This document shows positions 17,113 to 26,023 of a stretch of DNA of 64,000 bases, piece by piece. Under the pieces are notes generated by a model. It was not told the DNA's origin and ran no database searches. It saw nothing but the letters and a program-made list of their open reading frames with translations. This DNA is from Clostridiales bacterium. Lineage in GTDB: Bacteria; Bacillota; Clostridia; Saccharofermentanales; Saccharofermentanaceae. Each line of letters opens with the position of its first letter. The first letter of the stretch is position 1. The position numbers were made by a program, and so were the translations under genes. The stretch lies in the NCBI GenBank assembly GCA_017428155.1, contig JAFRRJ010000062.1, forward strand, positions 34,955 to 98,954, written 5' to 3'.

Positions 17113-20100
17113 ATGCCGCTTGATAAAACTATACGTAAAGTTCTTGTTATCGGATCAGGCCCTATCGTTATCGGTCAGGCAGCCGAGTTCGACTATGCAG
17201 GCACACAGGCCTGCAGAGCCTTGAGGGAAGACGGCATCGAGATCGTGCTCCTTAACTCCAATCCGGCCACCATCATGACAGACAAGACGATGGCAGATAA
17301 GATCTACATCGAACCTTTAACACTTACTACAGTAAAGAGAATAATCGAGACTGAAAGACCTGACTCAATCCTCTCGGGTCTTGGCGGACAGACTGCGCTT
17401 ACATTGTGCATGCAGCTTGCAAAGGAAGGTTTCCTTGAGTCGCACGGAGTAAAGCTCCTTGGCTCATCTCCCGAGTGTATCGACAAGGCTGAGGACCGTC
17501 AGATCTTCAAGGATACGATGGAATCCATAGGCCAGCCCTGCATTCCTTCAAAGGTCGTAACTACAGTTGAGGATGCACTGGAATTCGCTGACGAGATCGG
17601 TTACCCGGTTATCGTAAGACCTGCTTTCACTTTAGGCGGAACGGGCGGCGGAATCGCAAATGACAAGGACGAGCTTTTCGAGATCGCGAGAGGAGGACTT
17701 GCATTATCACCTATCACTCAGGTCCTGATCGAGCGCGGAATCGCAGGCTGGAAAGAGATCGAGTTCGAAGTAATAAGAGATAAAGACGGCAACGTAATCA
17801 CGGTCTGCTCGATGGAGAACTTAGACCCCGTAGGAGTTCACACAGGTGACTCTATCGTCATAGCTCCTGCAGTAACTCTTTCCGACAAAGAGTATCAGAT
17901 GTTAAGAACAGCATCACTTAACATCATCGAAGCTTTGGGCGTTGAAGGCGGATGCAACTGCCAGTTCGCGCTTAATCCGAACTCCTTCGAATATGCGGTA
18001 ATCGAGGTCAACCCGAGAGTCTCAAGATCCTCTGCACTTGCATCAAAAGCAACGGGTTATCCCATCGCGAAGGTTGCGACAAAGATCGCGATCGGATACA
18101 GGCTTCACGAGATCGTAAATGCCGTAACAGGTCACACATATGCTGCATTTGAGCCTGCGCTGGACTATGTTGCAGTCAAGTATCCGAAGTGGCCTTTCGA
18201 CAAGTTCGTATATGCAAAGAGAGACCTCGGAACGCAGATGAAGGCGACGGGCGAAGTCATGTCCATCTCCGATTCATTTGAGAGCGCGCTCATGAAGGCA
18301 ATCAGAGGTGCGGAGATCTCCGCTGATACACTTCACCTGAAGAAGATGGAGGACGTATCCGACGAAGACCTTATGCCGAACTGCATCAAGGCTACCGATG
18401 AAAGACTCTTCTACGTCGCGGAAGCGATCAGAAGAGGCGTAGATATCAAGATCATCAATGAGAAAACAAAGATCGATATGTGGTTCCTGTCCAAGATCAG
18501 GAATCTCGTTGAGTTCGAGAAGGCTATCTCCGGCAAAGAACTCACTTTCGATGAATATGTAAAGGCCAAGAAGCTTGGTTTTACCGACAAGGCTCTTGCA
18601 AGGATCACGGGCAAAAAGCCTGAATATAAGCTCAAGCCGACATTTAAGATGGTCGATACGTGCGCAGGCGAATTCGAAGCGCACACACCTTACTTCTATG
18701 CGACGTATAACACGCCTGAGGAGGGCGGCGAGAATGAGGCCGACTTCGAGAAGGCAGGCGATAAGGACAAGAAGACAGTCATCGTATTCGGTTCAGGCCC
18801 GATCAGGATCGGTCAGGGAATCGAGTTCGACTACGCTGCTGTTCACTGCGTAAACGCGCTCCGCAACTTAGGCTACAGAGTCGTTATCGTAAACAACAAC
18901 CCTGAGACGGTATCCACTGACTTCGACACCGGCGACAGACTCTACTTCGAACCTCTGACACCTGAAGACGTAATGAATATTGTTGATCAGGAAAAGCCTT
19001 TTGGCGTAGTTGTTGCGTTCGGCGGCCAGACTGCCATCAAGCTCACGAAAACTCTTTCCGAGAATAACGTTAACATCATCGGAACTTCCGCGGATTCGAT
19101 CGATATGGCAGAAGACCGTGAGAGATTCGACGAGCTCTTAGAGCGCCTCGGTATCGCAAGACCTAAGGGATTCTCAGTTCTCACTCTTGAAGAAGCCCTC
19201 CATGCCGCAAACACACTTGAATATCCCGTGCTCTTAAGACCTTCATACGTTCTTGGCGGTCAGAACATGATCATCGCCTTCAACGACGAGGACGTTAATG
19301 AGTACATGAAGATCATCTTAGCGCAGGGCATCGAGAACCCTGTCCTCATCGACAAGTACATCCAGGGCAAGGAGATCGAAGTAGACGCGATCTACGACGG
19401 CAAGGATGTCCTTATCCCGGGCCTCATGGAACACGTTGAGCGTGCGGGAATCCACTCCGGTGACTCCATCGCTATGTATCCCGCAAAGCACATCTACGAC
19501 GATATGTATAAGAAGCTTGCTGATACCACGATCGCTCTCTGCGACGGCCTTAAGTCAACAGGTATCGTAAATATCCAGTACATCGTAAAGGACAACAGGA
19601 TCTATGTTATCGAGGTCAACCCGAGAGCATCAAGAACGGTTCCTTACATGAGCAAGGTAACGGGCATCCCGATGGTAGACGTTGCCATAGAAGTAAGTCT
19701 CGGCACACCTCTTGCCGATATGGATTACGGCACCGGATTCTACAGACAGTCACCTTATACCGCAGTCAAGGTTCCGGTATTCTCATTTGAGAAACTCACG
19801 GACGTTGATACTCAGCTTGGACCTGAGATGAAGTCCACGGGTGAGGTATTGGGCGTAGGCAGAAACCTCTCAGAAGCTTTGTACAAGGGCCTCGTAGCAG
19901 CAGGCTACAAGATGTACAAACGCGGCGGAGTCTTCATCACGGTAAGAAATTCCGACAAGATGGAGATCGTTGAGATCGCTAAGAAGTTCGATCTCATGGG
20001 CTTCAAGCTCTATGCGACGCACGGTACTGCCGAGGCATTGAGACAGGCCGGAATGGAAGTTTCCGAAGTATCGAAGATCCACGAGTCCGATGAGAACAAC

Positions 20101-21171
20101 ACAATGACACTCTTAGAGAGCGGCAAGATCAATTACATTATCTCGACATCAGCAAAGGGCAGACTCCCTGCGAGAGACTCCGTTAAGCTCAGAAGAAGAG
20201 CAGTCATGCTCGGAATTCCGTGCCTTACGGCTATCGATACCGCAGACGCCCTTGCTGACTCGCTCATGAGCCACTTCTCCGAGATCAACACAGAGCTTGT
20301 CGACATCAACAACATGCGTGATAAGCGCCGTAAGATCAACTTCATCAAGATGCAGGGTGCAGGCAACGATTATATCTACATCGACTGCATGGAGAGCATG
20401 GTATCTTCGCCTGAATCACTCTCTGTCTATATGAGTGACAGACACTTCGGTGTCGGCGGTGACGGCATCGTTCTCATCGCCCCTTCAAAGGTTGCCGACT
20501 GCAGGATGATAATGTTCAATCTTGACGGTTCAGAGGGCATGATGTGCGGAAATGCGATCAGATGCGTTGCAAAGTACATGTACGATGAACGCGGCCACAA
20601 GAAGAGACATATGAAGATCGAGACCAAGAGCGGCATCAAGACACTTGAGATCATGACATTAGGCGGTGTTGCATCCAGAGTCAAAGTCGACATGGGCAAG
20701 GCAGAACTTAATCCGCCGAAGATCCCGTGCACCCTTCCCGGAGACAGTGCGATTAATGTTCCTGTAAATATAGACGGTGATGAATATAAGATCACGGCAG
20801 TATCTATGGGCAACCCGCATGCTGTCGTATTCACGGATCTTGTGGATGTTATGGATCTCAATACTATAGGTCCGAAGTTCGAATATTCGACAGACATCTT
20901 CCCTGAAAGAGTCAACACGGAGTTCGTTAAGGTCATAGACGAACACACTCTCAAGATGAGAGTCTGGGAGAGAGGTTCCGGCGAGACGATGGCCTGCGGT
21001 ACCGGCGCCTGCGCAACAGTTGTTGCGGCATGCGAGAACGGCTTCTGCAAGAAGGGTGAAGACATAAGAGTCATCCTTAAGGGCGGAGATCTCATAATCA
21101 ACTATACTGACGATACTGTATGGATGACCGGAAACTGCGCCAAGGTTTTCGAGGGCTCCATGGAGGTTTAA
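17113..21171 (+). CDS. carB-dapF: Fused carbamoyl-phosphate synthase large subunit and diaminopimelate epimerase (CarB-DapF)
   Basis: One uninterrupted 1352-residue frame. Residues 1 to about 1067 are a complete CarB: first ATP-grasp half (IGSGPIVIGQAAEFDYAG, PAFTLGGTGGG), oligomerisation region, second half (GSGPIRIGQGIEFDYA, PSYVLGGQNM), and the MGS-like allosteric domain (about 935-1065). From INFIKMQGAGNDY (about 1075) to the end is a complete DapF of about 278 residues with both catalytic cysteines: C1145 in SEGMMCGNAIRC and C1295 in SGETMACGTGAC. CarB makes carbamoyl phosphate; DapF turns LL- into meso-diaminopimelate for lysine and peptidoglycan. The start at 17113 has AGGAGG ten bases upstream. 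An in-frame ATG at 20314 could start a separate DapF, but no ribosome site precedes it. The fusion assumes a correct sequence. Confidence 0.93.
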   Translation: MPLDKTIRKVLVIGSGPIVIGQAAEFDYAGTQACRALREDGIEIVLLNSNPATIMTDKTMADKIYIEPLTLTTVKRIIETERPDSILSGLGGQTALTLCMQLAKEGFLESHGVKLLGSSPECIDKAEDRQIFKDTMESIGQPCIPSKVVTTVEDALEFADEIGYPVIVRPAFTLGGTGGGIANDKDELFEIARGGLALSPITQVLIERGIAGWKEIEFEVIRDKDGNVITVCSMENLDPVGVHTGDSIVIAPAVTLSDKEYQMLRTASLNIIEALGVEGGCNCQFALNPNSFEYAVIEVNPRVSRSSALASKATGYPIAKVATKIAIGYRLHEIVNAVTGHTYAAFEPALDYVAVKYPKWPFDKFVYAKRDLGTQMKATGEVMSISDSFESALMKAIRGAEISADTLHLKKMEDVSDEDLMPNCIKATDERLFYVAEAIRRGVDIKIINEKTKIDMWFLSKIRNLVEFEKAISGKELTFDEYVKAKKLGFTDKALARITGKKPEYKLKPTFKMVDTCAGEFEAHTPYFYATYNTPEEGGENEADFEKAGDKDKKTVIVFGSGPIRIGQGIEFDYAAVHCVNALRNLGYRVVIVNNNPETVSTDFDTGDRLYFEPLTPEDVMNIVDQEKPFGVVVAFGGQTAIKLTKTLSENNVNIIGTSADSIDMAEDRERFDELLERLGIARPKGFSVLTLEEALHAANTLEYPVLLRPSYVLGGQNMIIAFNDEDVNEYMKIILAQGIENPVLIDKYIQGKEIEVDAIYDGKDVLIPGLMEHVERAGIHSGDSIAMYPAKHIYDDMYKKLADTTIALCDGLKSTGIVNIQYIVKDNRIYVIEVNPRASRTVPYMSKVTGIPMVDVAIEVSLGTPLADMDYGTGFYRQSPYTAVKVPVFSFEKLTDVDTQLGPEMKSTGEVLGVGRNLSEALYKGLVAAGYKMYKRGGVFITVRNSDKMEIVEIAKKFDLMGFKLYATHGTAEALRQAGMEVSEVSKIHESDENNTMTLLESGKINYIISTSAKGRLPARDSVKLRRRAVMLGIPCLTAIDTADALADSLMSHFSEINTELVDINNMRDKRRKINFIKMQGAGNDYIYIDCMESMVSSPESLSVYMSDRHFGVGGDGIVLIAPSKVADCRMIMFNLDGSEGMMCGNAIRCVAKYMYDERGHKKRHMKIETKSGIKTLEIMTLGGVASRVKVDMGKAELNPPKIPCTLPGDSAINVPVNIDGDEYKITAVSMGNPHAVVFTDLVDVMDLNTIGPKFEYSTDIFPERVNTEFVKVIDEHTLKMRVWERGSGETMACGTGACATVVAACENGFCKKGEDIRVILKGGDLIINYTDDTVWMTGNCAKVFEGSMEV

Positions 21172-21821
21172 TGGAAAAAAGCAAAAGAAGCTTCACGGCG
21201 GCCATCTTTGATATGGACGGACTTATTCTCGATTCGGAGAGGACAGTCCTCAAATGCTGGGAAGTGATAGGTGAGAAGTACGGTTTTCCCGATATTGTTA
21301 CATACGGGATCAGCGTTATCGGAAAGAATAAAAGGTCCACAGTCGAAGAATTCGAGAGGGTTTACGGCGAGCCCGGTGACAGGTATGAGGCAGAACTCAG
21401 ACAGATCTATAACGGTATGGAGGTTCCGTTAAAGCCCCATACCATTGAACTGTTAAGCGCTATGAAGAATGCCGGGATGAAGATCGCTATTGCTTCATCT
21501 TCAACAAGAGAAGAGGTTATCTCCCAGCTTACAAAGCTCGGTGCATTTAAGTTCTTTGATGCGGCAGTCTGCGGAGATCAGGTCACTAAGTCAAAGCCTG
21601 ATCCGGAGATATTCCTTCTTGCCTGCGATGCACTGGGTGTAAAGCCGGAAGAGTCCATAGGACTTGAGGATTCCTTCAACGGGGTAAGAGCGTGCAAGGC
21701 GTCAGGCCTTTACACGATAATGGTGCCGGACATAATTCAGCCCGATGACGAGATGAAAGGACTTGCGGATGTTATCCTGCCGTCTCTTAAAGACGTTCAG
21801 GATTTCTTGAATCTCAAGTGA
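21171..21821 (+). CDS. HAD-family phosphatase (beta-phosphoglucomutase-like)
   Basis: A 216-residue subclass IA haloacid-dehalogenase hydrolase. It shows the DMDGLILDSE nucleophile motif (FDMDG), IASSSTREEV (motif II Ser), KSKPDPEIF (motif III Lys) and GLEDSFNGVRACKASG (motif IV acidic pair). The helical cap after motif I resembles sugar-phosphate phosphatases and beta-phosphoglucomutases; the substrate is not predictable. The ATG at 21171 overlaps the carB-dapF stop (TAATG) and has GGAGG just upstream, so it is coupled to that gene. Its last 25 bases overlap the end of the convergent EamA gene. Confidence 0.88.
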   Translation: MEKSKRSFTAAIFDMDGLILDSERTVLKCWEVIGEKYGFPDIVTYGISVIGKNKRSTVEEFERVYGEPGDRYEAELRQIYNGMEVPLKPHTIELLSAMKNAGMKIAIASSSTREEVISQLTKLGAFKFFDAAVCGDQVTKSKPDPEIFLLACDALGVKPEESIGLEDSFNGVRACKASGLYTIMVPDIIQPDDEMKGLADVILPSLKDVQDFLNLK

Positions 21822-22714
21822 TTGTTGTTATAGAGATAGTTCAGCACGGATGCGCCGATGATTATCGCGTATCCTGCTATGCTGAGCCAGTCGGGCATCT
21901 CGCCAAGGAAGATGAGCCCCAGAAGTGCCGTGAATATTACGGTTGAGTAGTCGTATATCGATATCTCTTTTGCAGGGCATGCGGCATAGGCCGATGTGAT
22001 GAATATCTGGCCGAAGCATGCGGAAACGCCGGTCATGCAGCAGTAGAAGAACTGAAGCCACGTAATAGGCTGATATGTGAATATGATGAACGGTATCAGC
22101 GCCACGCATGAGAATGTCGAAAAGAACGCGACCACGACTATTCCGCGTTCACCTTTAAGTGTGACCTTGCGCAGGAATGTATATGCTATGCCCGCGCATA
22201 TTCCTCCGATAAGCGCGATCACCAGCGGGAAGATGTCATCACCGCTGACTCCCAGCGTTCCGAACAGGAATGTGGGCTTAACAACGAATACCGCGCCCGT
22301 GATCGCCGTAAGGATCGCTGCCCACTGGAAGCCGTCTGCAGCTTCTTTAAGAACGATGATCGAAGTCAGCATCGCAAAGAACGGCGAGAGCTTGTTGAGC
22401 ATCATGGCATCGGACATGTTGGTGTGCGATATCGCATAGAAGTTGGCAAGAACGCCTATCGTGCCGAATGAGGCACGCATGAGAAGTCCCGGCCAAGAGC
22501 CCTTTTTGATCTTGAATTTCTCGGGAGACCTTGCAAGGAGCACATAGGACATTACGATAGCCACAAGGTTTCTGAAAAAGGCCTTCTGGAATACGGGCAT
22601 GTCTCCGGCGAGGTTAATGAACAGCGCCATGCATGCGAAAGAAAATGACGACAAGAGAAGGTATATGATACCCCGTTTGCGTGGTGATAGCTTTTCCAAA
22701 AACCTGACTGTCAC
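21797..22714 (-). CDS. EamA/DMT-superfamily membrane transporter
   Basis: A 305-residue protein with ten predicted membrane helices in two EamA repeats (first about 15-150, second about 165-295), as in drug/metabolite exporters such as RhaT and YdcZ-type proteins. Typical motifs are FVACMALFINL-like entry helices, SHTNMSDAMMLNKLSPFFAMLTSIIVLKE closing the first repeat, and YDYSTVIFTALLGLIFLGE closing the second. The start is GTG with AGAGG upstream. The substrate is unknown; efflux of an amino acid or metabolite is usual. It is transcribed divergently from the oxidoreductase gene at 22872. Confidence 0.87.
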   Translation of the reverse strand: MTVRFLEKLSPRKRGIIYLLLSSFSFACMALFINLAGDMPVFQKAFFRNLVAIVMSYVLLARSPEKFKIKKGSWPGLLMRASFGTIGVLANFYAISHTNMSDAMMLNKLSPFFAMLTSIIVLKEAADGFQWAAILTAITGAVFVVKPTFLFGTLGVSGDDIFPLVIALIGGICAGIAYTFLRKVTLKGERGIVVVAFFSTFSCVALIPFIIFTYQPITWLQFFYCCMTGVSACFGQIFITSAYAACPAKEISIYDYSTVIFTALLGLIFLGEMPDWLSIAGYAIIIGASVLNYLYNNNHLRFKKS

Positions 22715-22801
22715 AAAGGCCTCTAAATTAACAAAATCTGCAATTAAGATAAAGTAAGCAGCCGCCGTTGTCTATATAATAAGGCTTAGTCAAAACGTAG
22801 A

Positions 22802-22830
22802 TTGACACATTAAGCCGTGCTAAATACAAT
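22802..22830 (+). promoter_or_regulatory. Near-consensus sigma-A promoter of the Gfo/Idh operon
   Basis: TTGACA (22802-22807), a 17-base spacer and TACAAT (22825-22830). It is among the best-matching promoters in the window and drives the oxidoreductase, queT, methyltransferase and CmpB-like genes. Confidence 0.8.
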
Positions 22831-22871
22831 TAGGAAGTTGCATAGACTGGAAGGAATAAGAGGTTTTTTAT

Positions 22872-23831
22872 ATGCTTAGAGTCGGTATCCTGGGTTGCGG
22901 TTCTATCGCTTCTAAAGTCGCTGACAGCTTGAAGCGCAACAGGAACGTCACTATTGCGGGCGTGGCATCACGAGAACGGAGCAAGGCAAAGAAGTTTGCC
23001 GCACTTCATTGTCCTGATGCAAAAGTCTTTACGGGCTATGAGAAGCTCGCTGCTTCCAAAGATATTGATCTTGTATACATCGCTACTCCGAACACATATC
23101 ACTATGAGCACGCGATCATGTGCATCAAGGAGTATAAGAACATCCTTGTCGAGAAGCCTTTTGCCATGAGCAAGGCGGAAGCCGACAGCATATTTTTCGA
23201 GGCCAAGAACAGAGGCGTATTCGTCGCAGAGGCTATGTGGACTTCATACATGCCGCTTCACAAGAAGGCTCTCGAGTGGATCGCAAAGGGCAGGATCGGA
23301 GCAGTAAAATATGTTTCCGCAAATCTCGGCTACGACATTGCCAATGTTCCGAGACTTAACAGCCAGGCCTTAGGCGGCGGAAGCTATTACGATCTTGGTG
23401 TATATACGACTAATTTCGCTCTTTCTTTCATGGGCGATGACATAAGGGTGGCGAGGGTCTTTGCAAGACAGATCTCTTCAGGGATCGACAAGGATACCAC
23501 ATATTCTATGGAATCAGAGGATGGAAGTATTCTTGGAAATTTCTATGTCACCATGTGTGCCGATACGGACAAGGACGGTGTGGTCATTGGTGAAAGAGGC
23601 AAGATCAAGTTCACCAATATAAATAATTACCGCAAGATAACTCTTCTGTCGCAGGACGATACACTTTTGGAAGAGGTGGAAGCCAAGGAGGATTATTTGC
23701 ACGGATACGTTTACGAGTTTGAGAGTTGTGCCAACGCGATCTCAAAGGGCCTTATCCAGGCGCCTGAGATGCCGTGGGCAAGAACTGTCAGGATCGCGGC
23801 GTTAGGCGATGCCATCCGTTCAATGATGTAA
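22872..23831 (+). CDS. Gfo/Idh/MocA-family NAD(P)-dependent oxidoreductase
   Basis: A 319-residue dehydrogenase with an N-terminal Rossmann fold (VGILGCGSIASKVADSLKRN), the IATPNTYHYEHA loop and the family EKPFAMSKAEAD motif carrying the active-site Lys. The C-terminal alpha/beta domain has GGGSYYDLGVYTTNF. Relatives oxidise or reduce sugars, inositols, trans-dihydrodiols or biliverdin; the substrate here is unclear. It is the first gene of a compact operon, and queT begins one base after its stop. Confidence 0.88.
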   Translation: MLRVGILGCGSIASKVADSLKRNRNVTIAGVASRERSKAKKFAALHCPDAKVFTGYEKLAASKDIDLVYIATPNTYHYEHAIMCIKEYKNILVEKPFAMSKAEADSIFFEAKNRGVFVAEAMWTSYMPLHKKALEWIAKGRIGAVKYVSANLGYDIANVPRLNSQALGGGSYYDLGVYTTNFALSFMGDDIRVARVFARQISSGIDKDTTYSMESEDGSILGNFYVTMCADTDKDGVVIGERGKIKFTNINNYRKITLLSQDDTLLEEVEAKEDYLHGYVYEFESCANAISKGLIQAPEMPWARTVRIAALGDAIRSMM

Positions 23832-23832
23832 T

Positions 23833-24369
23833 ATGCCGGACAGAAGTATTAGACAGTCTCAGAACAGAAAGCGCATAAAGTTCATTGTTTTCAATGGAAT
23901 CGTTGCAGCTCTTTATGTGGTCTTCACGGCTCCGTTCGCGAACATCGCCTACGGTCCCATCCAGGTGAGGATCGCGGAAGTAATGACAGTATTCCCGATA
24001 TTCTCATGGGGCATGATCCCCGGAGTGACTCTGGGATGCTTCATCGCAAATCTTATCAATCCCGGCAACTACGGACCTGTCGACATTATCGGAGGAACAC
24101 TTGCGACACTGATCGCGGGGATCCTCTCATATCTGCTCGGCAAGAAGAGTGTGTGGCTCGGATTGATACCCCCGGTACTGGTCAACGGGATCATAGTCGG
24201 AGGCTATCTCCCGTTCCTTCTCATGGACCAGGGAAGCACGGTTACGGTTCAGGCAGTGCTCGTAAGTATGCTCTCCGTAGCAGGAAGTGAGGCGGTGCTC
24301 CTTATCGTACTCGGAATACCGCTCATATTAGTAATGGAAAAGACAGGATTGAAGAATAAGTTACCATGA
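23833..24369 (+). CDS. queT: QueT-family queuosine-precursor transporter (ECF S component)
   Basis: A 178-residue membrane protein with about five or six helices after a basic N-terminus. It shows the QueT family stretch APFANIAYGPIQVRIAEVMTVFP and the GCFIANLINPGNYGPVDIIGGTLATLIAG loop. QueT proteins act as substrate-binding subunits of ECF transporters and import a queuosine precursor such as preQ1. Many relatives sit behind a preQ1 riboswitch, but here only one base separates it from the upstream oxidoreductase, so no riboswitch can be in front. Its end overlaps the next gene by four bases (ATGA). Confidence 0.87.
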   Translation: MPDRSIRQSQNRKRIKFIVFNGIVAALYVVFTAPFANIAYGPIQVRIAEVMTVFPIFSWGMIPGVTLGCFIANLINPGNYGPVDIIGGTLATLIAGILSYLLGKKSVWLGLIPPVLVNGIIVGGYLPFLLMDQGSTVTVQAVLVSMLSVAGSEAVLLIVLGIPLILVMEKTGLKNKLP

Positions 24370-24977
24370 CACAGTATTTTGACCCAAACCCGATGACTCC
24401 TTCAGAACGTAAGGTTATCCCTTACAGAATGAACGGGATCAACTTCGAATTCTATACGGATACAGCCGTATTCTCCAGAAAGGAAGTCGACTTCGGAACC
24501 AACCTTCTTATCGAGACACTAGTAAAAGACATCAAGGCAAGAGGTCCGAAGATGGAGCGCTTTGCCGATTTGGGCTGCGGTGTCGGCATAGTCGGGATCG
24601 TTATAAAGTCCTGCTTTATGGCTTTTGATGTCACCGGCGTCGACATCAACTCAAGAGCTGTTGCACTGGCCCGCGAGAACAGCAAGCTCAACGGCGTCAA
24701 CTGCAGGTTCATGTCCAGTGACGTGCTCTTCGCAGTAAGAGACGAACACTTCGACATTATCGCAACAAACCCTCCCGTAAGAGCCGGCAAGAAAACTGTT
24801 TTCGAGTTTTACGAACAGTCCTATGAACTTCTTAATCCGGGCGGATACCTCTATGTGGTGCTCCAGCGCAAGCAGGGCGCGCCCTCTACAATGGATAAGC
24901 TTAAAGAACTCTTCGGCAACTGCGAGACTCTTTCCATCGACGGCGGCTACAGGGTAATGAGAGCGAGGAAAGAATGA
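24366..24977 (+). CDS. Class I SAM-dependent methyltransferase (RsmC/MTS-like)
   Basis: A 203-residue methyltransferase with motif I FADLGCGVGIVGI, an acidic GVDINSRAVALARENSKLNG (motif II) and the ATNPPVRAGK motif IV of N-methylating enzymes. The ordering is that of the small-domain family including RsmC and RlmG, which modify guanine in rRNA. The protein lacks the extra N-terminal domain of E. coli RsmC. The start overlaps the queT stop (ATGA), and its own stop overlaps the next gene in the same way. The exact RNA target is inferred only from family. Confidence 0.85.
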   Translation: MTQYFDPNPMTPSERKVIPYRMNGINFEFYTDTAVFSRKEVDFGTNLLIETLVKDIKARGPKMERFADLGCGVGIVGIVIKSCFMAFDVTGVDINSRAVALARENSKLNGVNCRFMSSDVLFAVRDEHFDIIATNPPVRAGKKTVFEFYEQSYELLNPGGYLYVVLQRKQGAPSTMDKLKELFGNCETLSIDGGYRVMRARKE

Positions 24978-25951
24978 GCCTTCCTTATCCTTTTATCGAA
25001 TCCTACCTGATGTTCTTCATCTACAGTTTCACGGGATGGGTCATCGAAGTAATCTATTACGGTCTCACCGAAGGAAAGTTTATTAACAGAGGCTTTCTTG
25101 CAGGACCTCTTTGTCCTGTTTACGGCCTGGGTTTTTATGCCGCCATCTGGATCTTTGAGCCTTTGAATGACAGCTTTTTTATCATCTTCTTCGGTATGGC
25201 TACCGCCTGCACGTTAGTCGAGCTTATCGCCGGAGTGATCCTTTACCATACCTTCCATATGCGCTGGTGGGATTATTCGGATTACAAGTTCAATTTCAGA
25301 GGATATATCTGTCTCAGATTCTATGTTTACTGGGGTATTGCCGCTTCTTTGGGCATCTATGTTCTTCACCCGGCAGTCAAGTGGCTCATAGCCCATATCA
25401 ATTATCCCGTAAGGATCGGCATACTGATACTCTTTACTGTGGTCCTTGTCGCTGACCTTGTAACCACAATCATTACTATCGTAGGCTTCAGGAAGAAGTT
25501 CGAAGCGATGGAGAAAGTCGTTACAGGTACAAAGGCAGTGTCAGACAAGATCGGGTCGGGCATCTACGGTGCTGTAGATACGCTCGTTACCGTAAGCGAG
25601 CCTACGAGGAACCACTACGAGCAATACAGGAAACTCCTGGCTGATAACCGTCAGCAGGAAAAGGAACTTGCCGCTCAGCACAGGGCAGAGGAGAAGGCTT
25701 TTGCAAATCAGTTCACCGAGGCGGAGAAAGAGAGCATCAGACTTGCAAAAGAATCTGCTTCCAATGCCGTCGGATCACTTGTCAGATCGTTTAAGAAGAA
25801 CGAGCAGCGTCTTGTAAGAGTAGTTATGGTCAGGTCAAGTGATGCAGGTGCTGCAGTCATGAGATTTATCAAGAAAAAGACGGAAAACGACAACGAGGAA
25901 CTCTTCAATATGGAAGAGGACGAGCCTTCAGAAGAGAAGTCCGGCTCCTGA
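24974..25951 (+). CDS. Putative type IV ABC-transporter membrane protein (CmpB family) with coiled tail
   Basis: A 325-residue protein. Residues 1-165 hold about five membrane helices and match the conserved clostridial CmpB-type family: SFTGWVIEVIYYGLTEGKFINRGFL, GPLCPVYGLG and RWWDYSDYKFNFRGYICLRFYVYWG. A C-terminal charged alpha-helical region of about 150 residues, probably coiled coil, ends with an acidic stretch (EEDEPSEE). The function is not established; the family name implies a permease, but no ATPase gene is adjacent. It is translationally coupled to the methyltransferase gene by an ATGA overlap. Confidence 0.78.
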   Translation: MSLPYPFIESYLMFFIYSFTGWVIEVIYYGLTEGKFINRGFLAGPLCPVYGLGFYAAIWIFEPLNDSFFIIFFGMATACTLVELIAGVILYHTFHMRWWDYSDYKFNFRGYICLRFYVYWGIAASLGIYVLHPAVKWLIAHINYPVRIGILILFTVVLVADLVTTIITIVGFRKKFEAMEKVVTGTKAVSDKIGSGIYGAVDTLVTVSEPTRNHYEQYRKLLADNRQQEKELAAQHRAEEKAFANQFTEAEKESIRLAKESASNAVGSLVRSFKKNEQRLVRVVMVRSSDAGAAVMRFIKKKTENDNEELFNMEEDEPSEEKSGS

Positions 25952-25962
25952 TCTTTCTTAAT

Positions 25963-25991
25963 TTGAAATAAACACAGGCATTACATATAAT
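25963..25991 (+). promoter_or_regulatory. Sigma-A promoter of the mrp operon
   Basis: TTGAAA (25963-25968), 17 bases, TATAAT (25986-25991). The start codon of mrp lies 33 bases downstream behind AGGAGG. Confidence 0.8.
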
Positions 25992-26023
25992 ATTCGCGTC
26001 TTAAACGGTTAGGAGGAATAAAT

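Noticed and set aside
20314..20316. Separate dapF start at an internal ATG
   Set aside because: No ribosome binding site upstream and no stop in carB, so a fusion is the simpler reading.
20427..21101. 224-residue frame opposite the DapF part
   Set aside because: Shadow of the sense gene, which carries both DapF cysteines.
23832..23832. preQ1 riboswitch before queT
   Set aside because: Only one base separates queT from the gene before it.
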